A stretch of 22,101 nt of DNA, from assembly GCA_002383325.1 (NCBI GenBank), contig DFYJ01000048.1:7056-29156 (forward strand). Reading direction: 5' to 3'. The position numbers were made by a program, and so were the translations under genes. The notes beneath the pieces are model-generated. The model was given only the letters and a program-made list of their open reading frames with translations. It had not been told where the DNA came from and did not search any database. This document shows positions 9,801 to 16,556 of this stretch, in pieces. The stretch's first letter is position 1. Every line of letters begins with the position of its first letter. This DNA comes from Candidatus Aminicenantes bacterium UBA4085. GTDB lineage: Bacteria; Acidobacteriota; Aminicenantia; Aminicenantales; UBA4085.

Positions 9801-10214
9801 AAAGCCTTCCATCTCATCGGCCTGGCCCATGAAGCGCTCGCCGATGCGGCCCGGGCCCGATCAGCTTTCGAAAAGGCGGCGGCGATGCGCCCCGGGTTCT
9901 CCGAGGCGGCTTACTATGCCGCCATGGCCCTGAACAAGCTGGGGCGGGAGGCCGAGTCCCGCCGGGCCCTCGAAGCGCTGGGGAAGGCGTCGGAGGAACG
10001 GCTGAAGTCAGCCCCGGCCATGGACTTCTTTGAGAAGTTCGGCGAGCGCCAATCGGCCGCCGTCCAGAGAGGTCAGGCCCTTTACCTGCTCGGCCTGGCC
10101 AAGCTGGGGCTGGGCGACAAGGCCGGCGCCGCGGCGGAATTCAAGGCCGCCCTGGCCGCCGACCCCAACCACGCCGCCGCGGCCCGGCGGCTGGAGAAGG
10201 ATGGGGGCGTCTGA
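6840..10214 (+). CDS. Very large exported DUF5107 and TPR-repeat protein
   Basis: The protein has 1124 residues. A signal peptide ends near residue 30 (LFLVAASLSAQSASGA). Residues of about 45-365 form the DUF5107 domain, which resembles galactose-mutarotase-like folds; visible points are LGGRIFYAVDKTNGYDFIY, SGGVEWNVPHHHR and FGAWSDNQPDYSWTRPYE. A short beta-rich part and a Pro-rich linker (PPVVTPPPPPRDVP) follow. From about residue 490 to the end there are many TPR helices (e.g. YYEEALRRDPGDYRTNTALG, AAEFKAALAADPNHAAAARR). DUF5107 proteins often occur in carbohydrate-use loci of Bacteroidota and Acidobacteriota, so a role in binding or processing glycans outside the cytoplasm is inferred. 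A tandem ATG offers starts at 6840 and 6843, and GAGGTG at 6833 fits 6843 slightly better. It lies 31 bases after the nucleotidase gene and 17 bases before the PLP enzyme gene. Confidence 0.88.
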   Translation: MMIAPFRAIFPSRSLAAAGLFLVAASLSAQSASGARAWEESLILPTYGVGEAEKNPIFYSGRAYQGAMGPVYPYAFLDRLTGVKRDKAYRAVYLENEFLKVCVLPELGGRIFYAVDKTNGYDFIYRQHVIKPALIGMLGAWISGGVEWNVPHHHRATTFMPVDYLLVNAADGSATVWVGEIERRHRTKWRVGLTLRPGSSALEVGFRTFNRTALPQSMLFFANAAVHATPDYQVFFPPDTALATFHSKNQFSHWPVSTEVFNGQDYRAGVDVSRLKAHARPTSFFAFDGTGDFLAGYDHARQAGVCFVADHNQVPGKKLWTWGTGSEGALWERLLTDEDGPYAELMFGAWSDNQPDYSWTRPYETRGVRQYWYPLRGVGGVKAATAEAACDLTVENGKARFAFYATREMRGARAVLSAGVVTLHEETVSLGPGRPFNKEIPWFADAPGADHPTLSLWTPDGRLLVRYTAAAPARPALPPVVTPPPPPRDVPTVEELYLAGLRLEQFHSPALSPLPYYEEALRRDPGDYRTNTALGVLDLKRGLYAAAEARLAKAVERATRSYTRPKDGEALYYLGLACRALGRTTEAEDALQRAAWDDAWTGAAFTELASMAAREGDFAAALERLDRALAKNARSPEAAALMAAMLRKIGALDKARRAAQETLALDPLDFWGWNETALLRSSESAEEGRAVLSRLKTLMRDEPANYLELASDYARCGLWDEAADVLRRLAEAKPSGGGDLALVHYMLAWILDHKGDRDGAAARLRIAAACPADYGFPFQLEFIDILGWAMTVDPRDARASYYLGNLLFDIQPEAALAAWEKAAALDPKLAIARRNLGLAAARIGNDLPRAVREYEAAVALAPGDPRLYEELDRLYETARTPAAKRLALLEKNHKTVALRDDALTREIKLLVQAGKYDQALGYLRDHRFHVWEGGGEIHGVFVEAHLLRGEGRLASGKAAAALEDFEAALTYPENLEVAAPSGGGGSAKAFHLIGLAHEALADAARARSAFEKAAAMRPGFSEAAYYAAMALNKLGREAESRRALEALGKASEERLKSAPAMDFFEKFGERQSAAVQRGQALYLLGLAKLGLGDKAGAAAEFKAALAADPNHAAAARRLEKDGGV

Positions 10215-10231
10215 AACTGGAGGAGGGGCCC

Positions 10232-11389
10232 ATGAGCGATCAGCACCATCTCGAGACCAAGGCCGTGCACGCCGGGGAGACGCCCAGGGTCCTGGGCGCG
10301 GTCAGCCTGCCGATCTTCCAGACGGCCATGTACGAGACCGCGGGAGGCGGCGCGCACCACGATCTCAAGTATATCCGGCTGAACAACACGCCCAACCATA
10401 CCGCCCTGCACGCCAAGCTGGCGGCCCTGGAAAACGGCGAGGCGGCCCTGGTCGCGGCCAGCGGCATGGCCGCCATTACCACCGCCCTCCTGACCGTCCT
10501 GCGGCCGGGCGGCCACCTCCTGGCCCAGGAGAGCCTCTACGGCGGGACGTACGAGTTCCTGACCAAGGATCTGGCCGCTTTCGGAATGTCCTTCGATTTC
10601 ATCGATCCCGCCCGGCCCGCGACTTGGACGGCCAAGTTGAAGCCGACGACTCGAGCCGTCTACGTCGAGACGATCAGCAATCCGCTGATGCAGGTCCCCG
10701 ACCTGGAGGCCGTCGCCGCCTTCGCCCGCGGGCACGGGCTCGTCTCGCTCATCGACAACACTTTCGCCACGCCGGTGAACTTCCGCCCGCCCGAGCGGGG
10801 CTTCGACCTCTCGATCCACTCCGCCACCAAGTACCTCAACGGGCATTCGGATATCGTCGGCGGCGCGGTCATCGGCCGCTCCGACTGGATCCGCAGAATC
10901 CTCCTGGCCCTCGACAGCCTCGGCGGATCGATGGATCCGCACGCCTGCTTCCTGCTGCAGCGGGGGATGAAGACCCTGGCCCTGCGGGTGGCCCGCCAGA
11001 ACGAGACCGCCCTCCGTCTGGCCCGCCTCCTGGAATCCCATCCCGCGATCGCCGGGGTGAACTATCCCGGACTGCCCGGCCATCCGGCCTACGAGCGGGC
11101 GGCGCGGCTCTTCGACGGCTTCGGCGGCATGATGAGCTTCGAGCTGAGGGGCGGAGAGGAGGCGGCCAAAGCCTTCATGAAGCGGGTGACGCTGCCGATC
11201 ATCGCTCCGAGCCTGGGCGGGGTCGAGTCGCTGATGACCAGGCCGGCCGCGACTTCGCACTCCGACCTGTCGCCCGAAGACCGCCGCCGGATCGGCATCT
11301 CAGACGGCCTTGTCCGCTTCTCGGTCGGCATAGAGTCGGCCGACGACCTGGCCGATGATTTGAGCCGGGCTCTGGCGGGGCTGTCCTGA
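10232..11389 (+). CDS. Cys/Met metabolism PLP-dependent enzyme (cystathionine gamma-lyase/methionine gamma-lyase/trans-sulfuration family)
   Basis: The protein has 385 residues, the usual size for the family. Lys200 in SIHSATKYLNGHSD should hold PLP. Asp175 in SLIDNTFATP pairs with the pyridine nitrogen, and VETISNPLMQVPDL and PSLGGVESLMTRPA are further hallmarks. The Tyr/Arg motif that contacts PLP phosphate from the neighbouring subunit, usually Y-S-R-x-x-NPT, reads YIRLNNTPNHTAL, so this is a divergent branch. The Cys found at the active site of true methionine gamma-lyases is not obvious: the region reads QESLYGGTYEFL. Cystathionine gamma-synthase, gamma-lyase or O-acetylhomoserine sulfhydrylase activity cannot be separated by eye. 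GGAGGAGG lies just before the ATG. It is the last gene of the operon that starts with the dGTPase. Confidence 0.9.
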   Translation: MSDQHHLETKAVHAGETPRVLGAVSLPIFQTAMYETAGGGAHHDLKYIRLNNTPNHTALHAKLAALENGEAALVAASGMAAITTALLTVLRPGGHLLAQESLYGGTYEFLTKDLAAFGMSFDFIDPARPATWTAKLKPTTRAVYVETISNPLMQVPDLEAVAAFARGHGLVSLIDNTFATPVNFRPPERGFDLSIHSATKYLNGHSDIVGGAVIGRSDWIRRILLALDSLGGSMDPHACFLLQRGMKTLALRVARQNETALRLARLLESHPAIAGVNYPGLPGHPAYERAARLFDGFGGMMSFELRGGEEAAKAFMKRVTLPIIAPSLGGVESLMTRPAATSHSDLSPEDRRRIGISDGLVRFSVGIESADDLADDLSRALAGLS

Positions 11390-11405
11390 TCCCGAAGGGC
11401 GCGGC

Positions 11406-11434
11406 TTGCCAGCCCGGCCCGGTTCCCTTATCAT
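11406..11434 (+). promoter_or_regulatory. Sigma70-type promoter of the duplicated-domain exported protein
   Basis: TTGCCA at 11406-11411 and TATCAT at 11429-11434 are separated by exactly 17 bases. Start of transcription is expected near 11441, about 16 bases before the ATG at 11457. Confidence 0.65.
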
Positions 11435-11456
11435 GGACGGGAAGAGAGATACCGAC

Positions 11457-11882
11457 ATGAAAAAAGCCGCCTTCTATCTCCTGTTGGTCGTCCTGATCGC
11501 CTCGGGGGCGGCCTGGGCTCAGCGCCTGCGGGCCGGCGAGCAGATCCTCTTCCTCAAGAGCGGCGACACGGCGGTCGGCGGCATCGTCGACTTCAGCGCC
11601 CCGCGCATGTCCCTGACGCTGGCCGACGGGACGGAGATCGCCTTGCGCGACCTATGGCTGGTCAACTTCGTCAACGAAGATTGGGACTTTCCCCATGAGC
11701 GCAACCTCATCGAGACCGGCGAGCATTATGTCTTCCTCAAGAGCGGCGACGTGGCTTCCGGCCGCATCGTGACCTTGGGCGGGGAGCCGCGGGCTTTCGA
11801 GTTCGAGACGGGCGAACGCTTCCCCCTCGGCCAGATCAGGCGGATCTACTTCTCCCGGACGGTGCCTAGGGGCTTGCGCTAA
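11457..11882 (+). CDS. Small exported protein with a tandem-duplicated beta domain, function unknown
   Basis: The protein has 141 residues. The signal peptide MKKAAFYLLLVVLIASGAAW ends near residue 21. The mature part consists of two copies of one motif. Copy 1 (about 27-73) opens EQILFLKSGDTAVGGIV and ends LRDLWLVNFV. Copy 2 (about 88-132) opens EHYVFLKSGDVASGRIV and ends LGQIRRIYF. Both read as short beta-rich modules and share the core FLKSGD..xGxIV. No enzyme motif is visible. It could be a periplasmic or envelope protein. The start was chosen because ATG 11457 lies downstream of a good promoter and begins a clean signal peptide; in-frame codons further upstream fall inside the promoter. 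It lies between the PLP-enzyme operon and the transketolase gene and probably has its own transcript. Confidence 0.72.
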   Translation: MKKAAFYLLLVVLIASGAAWAQRLRAGEQILFLKSGDTAVGGIVDFSAPRMSLTLADGTEIALRDLWLVNFVNEDWDFPHERNLIETGEHYVFLKSGDVASGRIVTLGGEPRAFEFETGERFPLGQIRRIYFSRTVPRGLR

Positions 11883-11891
11883 TCCCGGGCC

Positions 11892-11912
11892 CCGGCGGTT
11901 GTCGGCCGCCGG
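11892..11912. repeat. Perfect 7-bp inverted repeat enclosing the transketolase -35 box
   Basis: CCGGCGG (11892-11898) and CCGCCGG (11906-11912) are exact inverted copies around a 7-base centre that holds the TTGTCG -35 hexamer. No T-run follows on the + strand, so it is not a convincing terminator. An operator is possible. Confidence 0.45.
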
Positions 11913-11927
11913 CCAAATCACTATAAT
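11899..11927 (+). promoter_or_regulatory. Sigma70-type promoter of the transketolase gene
   Basis: TTGTCG at 11899-11904 and a perfect TATAAT at 11922-11927 are separated by 17 bases. The predicted start near 11934 gives a leader of about 30 bases that ends in a good ribosome binding site. Confidence 0.8.
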
Positions 11928-11950
11928 GAGGCCTCTCAAATCGATCTCCC

Positions 11951-11956
11951 AGGAGG
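11951..11956 (+). promoter_or_regulatory. Ribosome binding site that sets the transketolase start
   Basis: AGGAGG lies eight bases before the ATG at 11965. The in-frame ATG at 11899 sits on the promoter and cannot be the start. Confidence 0.75.
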
Positions 11957-11964
11957 CCGTCCCC

Positions 11965-13800
11965 ATGACCTCGACCCTGTCCGACGACGCCCTGGCCGGC
12001 ATCGCCAAGCGGCTGCGGGCCCACTCCCTGCGCATGACCACCGCGGCCGGCTCCGGCCACCCGAGCACCTGCCTGTCCATGGCCGAAATCGCTTCCGTCC
12101 TCTTCTTCCAGGCCATGCGCTGGAACCCGCGCGACCCCGAGGACTGGGGCAACGATGAGCTGGTCCTGTCCAAGGGCCATGCGGCTCCCATCTTGTGGGC
12201 GGCCTATGCCGAAGCCGGCGTCATCCCGGCCTCCTCCCTGCTCGACCTGCGCAAGATCGGCAGCGACTTGGAGGGGCATCCCACTCCCCGCATGAAATGG
12301 ATCAAGGCGGCCACGGGCTCGCTGGGCCAGGGCCTGTCGGTGGGCGTCGGCATGGCGGCCGCCCAGCGCCTGGGCGGATCGCCGGCCCGGGTTTTTGTGG
12401 TCATGGGCGACGGCGAGTGCGCCGAGGGCTCGGTCTGGGAGGCGGCCAACGCGGCCGCCCAGATGAAGCTGGCCAACCTCTGCGCCATCGTCGACATCAA
12501 CCGCCTCGGCCAGTCCGATCCGACCATGCACGAGCACGGGATGGCCGTCTACGCCCGCAAGTTCGAGGCTTTCGGCTGGACCGCGGTGGTCATCGACGGG
12601 CACGACGTCGATTCGGTCTCTAAAGCCCTGGCCACGGCCGGCCGCACGAGCGGGCCGCTGGCCGTCATCGCCAAGACGATCAAGGGCAAAGGCGTCTCCT
12701 TCCTGGAGGACCGCAACGGCTGGCACGGCAAACCGCTCAAGGCCGAGGAGCTGGACAAGGCCCTGATCGAGCTCGGACCCCTGCCCGAGGGCGACGCGGC
12801 CGCGCTCATCACCCCGCCTCCGGCCGTGACCCGGCCCGAGCCCGGCGTCCGCTTCGACTTCCCCCGCACGCCCTACGCCGAGAAGACGGCCACTCGCCTG
12901 GCCTACGGCAAGGCCCTGGCGGCCCTGGGCTCGGTCAACGATTCCGTGGTGGCCATCGACGGCGACGTTAAGAACTCCACCTATGCCGACAAGTTCTTCG
13001 AGGCCTTCCCGGCCCGCGCCTTCCAGTCCTACATTGCCGAACAGAACATGGTGGGGATGGGCATGGGCTTCGCGGCCAAGGGCTATATCCCGTTCATGGC
13101 CACCTTCGCCGCCTTCCTCAGCCGGGCCCACGACCAGATCCGGATGGCCGGCTATTCCTACTCCAACATCAAGGTCTGCGGCTCGCACGTCGGCGTCAGC
13201 ATCGGCGAGGACGGCGCCTCGCAGATGGGCCTGGAGGACATCGCCCTGTTCCGCTCGGTGCCGGAGTGCGTCGTGTTTTACCCCGGCGACGCCGTCTCGA
13301 CCGAAGCCTGCGTCGAGGCCGCCGCCCGCCACAAGGGGTTGGTCTACATCCGAACCACGCGTCCGGCCACAGCCATGCTCTATGGGCCGGGCGAGGCCTT
13401 CCCGATCGGCGGCTCCAAAGTTGTCCGCCAATCTCCCAAGGACGCCGTGACCGTCATCGCCGCCGGCATCACTCTGCATGAGGCCCTCAAGGCGGCCGCG
13501 GAGCTGGAGAAGGAGGGGACCGCGATCCGGGTCCTGGACGCTTATTCCGTGCAGCCGCTCGACTCCGAAGGTATCGCGGCCGCCGTCGCGGCGACCGGGA
13601 ACAAGGCTGTGGTCGTTGAGGACCACTACGCGGCGGGCGGATTGGGCGAAGCCGTCGCCGCGGCCCTGGCCGGGCGCGCCCGGCTGAAGCATCTCTGCGT
13701 CCGCGATCTGCCCCGGTCCGGCAAGCCCGAGGAGCTGCTGGAGCGGCACGGCATCGGAGCCAAGGCCATCGTGGCCGCCGTCTCCGAGCTCTTGGCATAA
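11965..13800 (+). CDS. tkt: Transketolase, vertebrate-like short type
   Basis: The protein has 611 residues, full length and in one chain. It moves two-carbon ketol units between sugar phosphates in the non-oxidative pentose phosphate pathway, using thiamine diphosphate. Visible motifs are TTAAGSGHPSTCLSMAEI, VLSKGHAAPILWAAYAEAG, the ThDP/metal motif GDGECAEGSVWE...DINRLGQSD, and the pyrimidine-binding part AEQNMVGMGMG with its catalytic Glu. SHVGVSIGEDGASQMGLEDI, FRSVPECVVFYPGD and the C-terminal PRSGKPEELLERHGI follow. These stretches match animal transketolase (about 623 residues) far better than E. coli TktA (663 residues). It has its own promoter and probably stands alone. The hairpin just after the stop has its T-run on the opposite strand and ends the convergent gene. 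Confidence 0.95.
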   Translation: MTSTLSDDALAGIAKRLRAHSLRMTTAAGSGHPSTCLSMAEIASVLFFQAMRWNPRDPEDWGNDELVLSKGHAAPILWAAYAEAGVIPASSLLDLRKIGSDLEGHPTPRMKWIKAATGSLGQGLSVGVGMAAAQRLGGSPARVFVVMGDGECAEGSVWEAANAAAQMKLANLCAIVDINRLGQSDPTMHEHGMAVYARKFEAFGWTAVVIDGHDVDSVSKALATAGRTSGPLAVIAKTIKGKGVSFLEDRNGWHGKPLKAEELDKALIELGPLPEGDAAALITPPPAVTRPEPGVRFDFPRTPYAEKTATRLAYGKALAALGSVNDSVVAIDGDVKNSTYADKFFEAFPARAFQSYIAEQNMVGMGMGFAAKGYIPFMATFAAFLSRAHDQIRMAGYSYSNIKVCGSHVGVSIGEDGASQMGLEDIALFRSVPECVVFYPGDAVSTEACVEAAARHKGLVYIRTTRPATAMLYGPGEAFPIGGSKVVRQSPKDAVTVIAAGITLHEALKAAAELEKEGTAIRVLDAYSVQPLDSEGIAAAVAATGNKAVVVEDHYAAGGLGEAVAAALAGRARLKHLCVRDLPRSGKPEELLERHGIGAKAIVAAVSELLA

Positions 13801-13833
13801 AAAAAGCCCCGCCCCCCGATGGGGGACGGGGCT
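13799..13833 (-). terminator. Intrinsic terminator of the - strand surface-protein unit
   Basis: AGCCCCG (13805-13811) pairs with CGGGGCT (13827-13833), and CCCCC (13813-13817) with GGGGG (13821-13825) around a three-base loop. Seven As at 13799-13805 become a U-run on the - strand transcript. No T-run follows on the + strand, so it serves the gene ending at 13853. Confidence 0.8.
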
Positions 13834-13852
13834 GTGGGAATCGCCGCGGGCG

Positions 13853-14419
13853 TCAGAACTTGTAGCCGACTCCGGCCCCCAGCCGGAATCCGCCCAGCTT
13901 GATCTTGACGTCATCGTCCGTGGTGTCGGAGGCCATCTGGTAGCCCAGCCCGGCCTGTATGCCGATCTTGTCCGTCAGGCTGTAGCAGATGCCGGCGTCC
14001 AACCGGAGGCCGATGGCCGATCCGGAGACTTCAATCTCCATGGCCTCCTCCTTATAGAGGCCCAGAAACAAGCCCAGGCCGGCCTTGTAGCTGAGCTTGC
14101 CGGTCAGCGGGCCGCCGATGCCGCCGCCCAGCGACAGGACGTGCTGGGTCGATGAGGCTTCGGCCTCGAGGACCGGTGTCGTTCCGGAGGCGGACAGGAA
14201 ACCGTAGGCGGCGTAGAGGAAAAAGCCCTTCTGGATGGCGTAGGCCACCCGGATCTCGGGGTAGAAGCGGGCCGAGCCGTAGGTGTCGCGGTATCCGGCG
14301 TCGGAGGGAAAGAGGATGTTCCCGGTCAGCGTGGCCGAGAGCTTGGATCCGCCGTCCTGGGCGGCGGCTCCGCCGGCTAAAAGAAGGGCCAGGGCGATGA
14401 AGGCGATGGCTTTCCTCAT
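13853..14419 (-). CDS. Small outer-membrane beta-barrel protein
   Basis: The protein has 188 residues. The signal peptide MRKAIAFIALALLLAGGAAA ends before Gln21. The rest is a run of alternating hydrophobic strands rich in Gly and Tyr (e.g. FLYAAYGFLSAS, HVLSLGGGIGGPL, YKAGLGLFLGLY, KIGIQAGLGYQM). It ends in VGYKF, the terminal aromatic residue that the barrel assembly machinery recognises. This is the pattern of OmpA/OmpW-like eight-stranded barrels. The start at 14419 is supported by GAGAGGAG just upstream on the - strand; the GTG at 14437 would overlap the previous gene. It follows the Ig-domain protein gene by 14 bases and probably shares its transcript, so the two may act together at the cell surface. 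No enzyme motif is seen. Confidence 0.82.
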   Translation of the reverse strand: MRKAIAFIALALLLAGGAAAQDGGSKLSATLTGNILFPSDAGYRDTYGSARFYPEIRVAYAIQKGFFLYAAYGFLSASGTTPVLEAEASSTQHVLSLGGGIGGPLTGKLSYKAGLGLFLGLYKEEAMEIEVSGSAIGLRLDAGICYSLTDKIGIQAGLGYQMASDTTDDDVKIKLGGFRLGAGVGYKF

Positions 14420-14433
14420 GGCTTGTTCTCCTC

Positions 14434-16383
14434 TCACAGCGCCACTTCGTTGGAGACGGCCAGCTCGGCGCCTCCGATCACGGCGACCAGCTTATAGGTG
14501 TAACCGACGCCTTTGGCCAGATACTTGTCATAGTAGACCAGGCTTGTCCCCACTTCGGCCGCCGTCAGCTCTTTGATGGCGGCGAATCCGGCGGAGCCCG
14601 ACTTGCGGTACAGGATATACTTCTGGACCGCGCCCGTCCCGGTTCCGGTGACCGTGATGGCGAGGCGGGCATACTCCCGGACAACGGCCCAGGCCTGCTC
14701 GCTCATCCGGGATCCGGCCAGCGCCAGCGTCACATTTGCCACATAGACCGTGATCTGGTGCGATCCGGTCAGGCCGCCCGCATCATAGGCCACGGCCTTG
14801 AGGAGGTGGGCGCCCGCGGCGAGGCCCGTGATGTCCCAATCGAAGGCATAGGGTGCCGCGGCGTCCGCAGCCTTGAGGGCGCCGTCGACGTAGAACTCGA
14901 CCTTGGCCACTCCTGTGTCGTCGGCGGCCGTGGCCGTGACGGGCACCGTTCCGCTGAGGCCTTGGCCCTCCAGCGGGCTGGTGATCTGGACGGTGGGAGG
15001 TGCGTTGACGAAATTGGCGAACAGCTTGTAGTCGCGATCGACGGTGAAGGTGACCGGGTTGGAGGCGCCGGTAGCGATCCCGGTCCAGGACTGGAAGCGC
15101 CAGCCCGTGTCGGGATAAGCCTTGACGCTCAGGTTGGTCCCGGCCGGGACCTGGAAGGCGCCCTGGGGATCCGTGGACCCGCTCCCGTTCGACTTGATGC
15201 TGATCCAGTAGAGGGTCTGCTCGTTGCCGAGGAGGAAGTTCTTGACCTGGGACTTCTCGGCATCGCTCATGAACTTGACGGCGCCCTCGGGTAGACCGAC
15301 CAGCTCGACGGCCTTGGCCGCGGCCGCCGCCTTGCTAGGCTGGGCCACGGCAAAGTTCATGATGCAGTAGGTCTCGCCGGCCGGGATGGTCATGGTGTAG
15401 GCCCAATAGGGATTATTCTCGTCGTCTTCGAATAAGACGTCGGCCAGGGGGACCGGGAGGTTGCCCGTCCCCTGCATGACATGGGCCAGCCGAGGATCGG
15501 GCGACCAGCCGGAATCAGTGGGCCGCAGCCATCGGGCCATCGGTCCGGACCAAGGCGCGAGGCCCCCGCCGGAGTTGTAGTCTTGCATCGTGCCGACCCA
15601 GGTGTCGGTCAGGGAGGCTGTCTTGTCTCCGTCGGAGGAGCCGAAGATGATGGTATAGGTGTCCGATCCCAGGTTGTTGCTGGTGACCATCGTCACGGTG
15701 ATCGGCTCGGCCGTGTCGTTGCGGAAGAAGTTCAGCCAGCGGGCGAAAGAGTCATCCGAAGGCACATAGACTTTCCGCCACATGGCCAGGCCGCCGCCGG
15801 GTGCGGGGCCCGGTGTGGTGGTGTTGGCGAAGGCGTTCTGGGTGTTGAAGAGATACTCTCGGCCGCCGGAATCGGGGTCAATCGTCGGCGGGCCGTTCTG
15901 ATTGAAGATGATGAAGGGATCCCCGGTCGTGGCCGGTCCCGTGTGGCCGACGAAGTTGACGGCCAGGGCGTTATAGCCGTCGAAGGCATCGGAGAGGGTC
16001 GTCCAGGTGCTGGATCCGCTCGACGTGGTGGCTTGGACGCTGGTGGTGTAGGTGGCGTCGCTCATCGCTCCGGAGGCCGATGACGATGTCGTGTACGTGA
16101 TGTCGGTGTTGAGGAACCACTCCAGACCGCTGGCGTCGATAAGGTAGGCGTTGCCGGATGTGCCCAAGGGGACCACTCGACCGGGGGCCGTCGATAGCCC
16201 GACACGAGTTGAACCCGGACGGGACCGATGGCCCGTCTTCTTCTCCAGCTTCGATTGCTGGCGCTGGATCTGCTGCTTGTCCGTCAGAACGACGTCGGCC
16301 CTCAAGGCCTGGGCCCCGAAGGCGAACAGGGCGGCGGCTGCCGCCAGCGTGCCCAGGCAACGGGATACACGGAGCTCGCGCAT
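14434..16383 (-). CDS. Large exported multidomain protein with bacterial-repeat, Ig-like and FN3-like modules
   Basis: The protein has 649 residues. A signal peptide ends near residue 29 (ALFAFGAQALRA). The first 370 or so residues are a Ser/Thr/Gly-rich beta region with no family I recognise (e.g. GLEWFLNTDITYTTSSS, ARWLNFFRNDTAEPITVTM). Then comes a repeat of the Listeria-Bacteroides/InlB-like type (GSGSTDPQGAFQVPAGTNLS ... WRFQSWTG). A Big_7-type Ig module follows (PPTVQITSPLEGQGLSGTVP ... VEFYVDGALKAADAAAPYAF), then a C-terminal FN3-like module (KYILYRKSGSAGFAAIKEL). Such modules are typical of secreted or surface adhesion and carbohydrate-binding proteins, and that role is inferred. GGGAGGG on the - strand sets the start. 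It is the first gene of a two-gene unit with the outer-membrane barrel. Confidence 0.83.
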   Translation of the reverse strand: MRELRVSRCLGTLAAAAALFAFGAQALRADVVLTDKQQIQRQQSKLEKKTGHRSRPGSTRVGLSTAPGRVVPLGTSGNAYLIDASGLEWFLNTDITYTTSSSASGAMSDATYTTSVQATTSSGSSTWTTLSDAFDGYNALAVNFVGHTGPATTGDPFIIFNQNGPPTIDPDSGGREYLFNTQNAFANTTTPGPAPGGGLAMWRKVYVPSDDSFARWLNFFRNDTAEPITVTMVTSNNLGSDTYTIIFGSSDGDKTASLTDTWVGTMQDYNSGGGLAPWSGPMARWLRPTDSGWSPDPRLAHVMQGTGNLPVPLADVLFEDDENNPYWAYTMTIPAGETYCIMNFAVAQPSKAAAAAKAVELVGLPEGAVKFMSDAEKSQVKNFLLGNEQTLYWISIKSNGSGSTDPQGAFQVPAGTNLSVKAYPDTGWRFQSWTGIATGASNPVTFTVDRDYKLFANFVNAPPTVQITSPLEGQGLSGTVPVTATAADDTGVAKVEFYVDGALKAADAAAPYAFDWDITGLAAGAHLLKAVAYDAGGLTGSHQITVYVANVTLALAGSRMSEQAWAVVREYARLAITVTGTGTGAVQKYILYRKSGSAGFAAIKELTAAEVGTSLVYYDKYLAKGVGYTYKLVAVIGGAELAVSNEVAL

Positions 16384-16421
16384 GATGAAATCCCTCCCAT
16401 CAGTTTCGGGTAGATAAGGTT

Positions 16422-16450
16422 AATCTAGGGAAAAACAACGGCCTCGTCAA
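16422..16450 (-). promoter_or_regulatory. Sigma70-type promoter of the surface-protein unit
   Basis: On the - strand TTGACG (16450-16445) and TAGATT (16427-16422) are separated by 17 bases. The predicted start near 16415 gives a leader of about 32 bases to the ATG at 16383. Confidence 0.7.
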
Positions 16451-16524
16451 GTCGGGAGGCCCCCCGCGAAGAGGAGGCCGCTTTAGCCGGGCATCCAACG
16501 GCGGCATTCGGTCCCAGAATCAGG

Positions 16525-16530
16525 TATAAT
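16525..16530 (+). promoter_or_regulatory. -10 element of the sulfatase-fold/TPR gene promoter
   Basis: A perfect TATAAT lies 26 bases before the ATG at 16557. No convincing -35 (best CGGCAT at 16502-16507) and no TGN extension is seen, so the promoter may need an activator. Confidence 0.55.
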
Positions 16531-16556
16531 TCCGCCCTAGCGCGAAAGGCTGGATC

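Noticed and set aside
13799..13833. Terminator for the transketolase gene on the + strand
   Set aside because: The hairpin is followed by GTGGGAA and not by a T-run on the + strand. The run of As lies before it, so it works for the - strand gene.
11866..13914. 682-codon open frame antisense to the transketolase gene
   Set aside because: High GC keeps stop codons rare in this antisense frame. The translation is low-complexity Gly/Arg/Asp/Ala-rich and the other strand is a certain transketolase.
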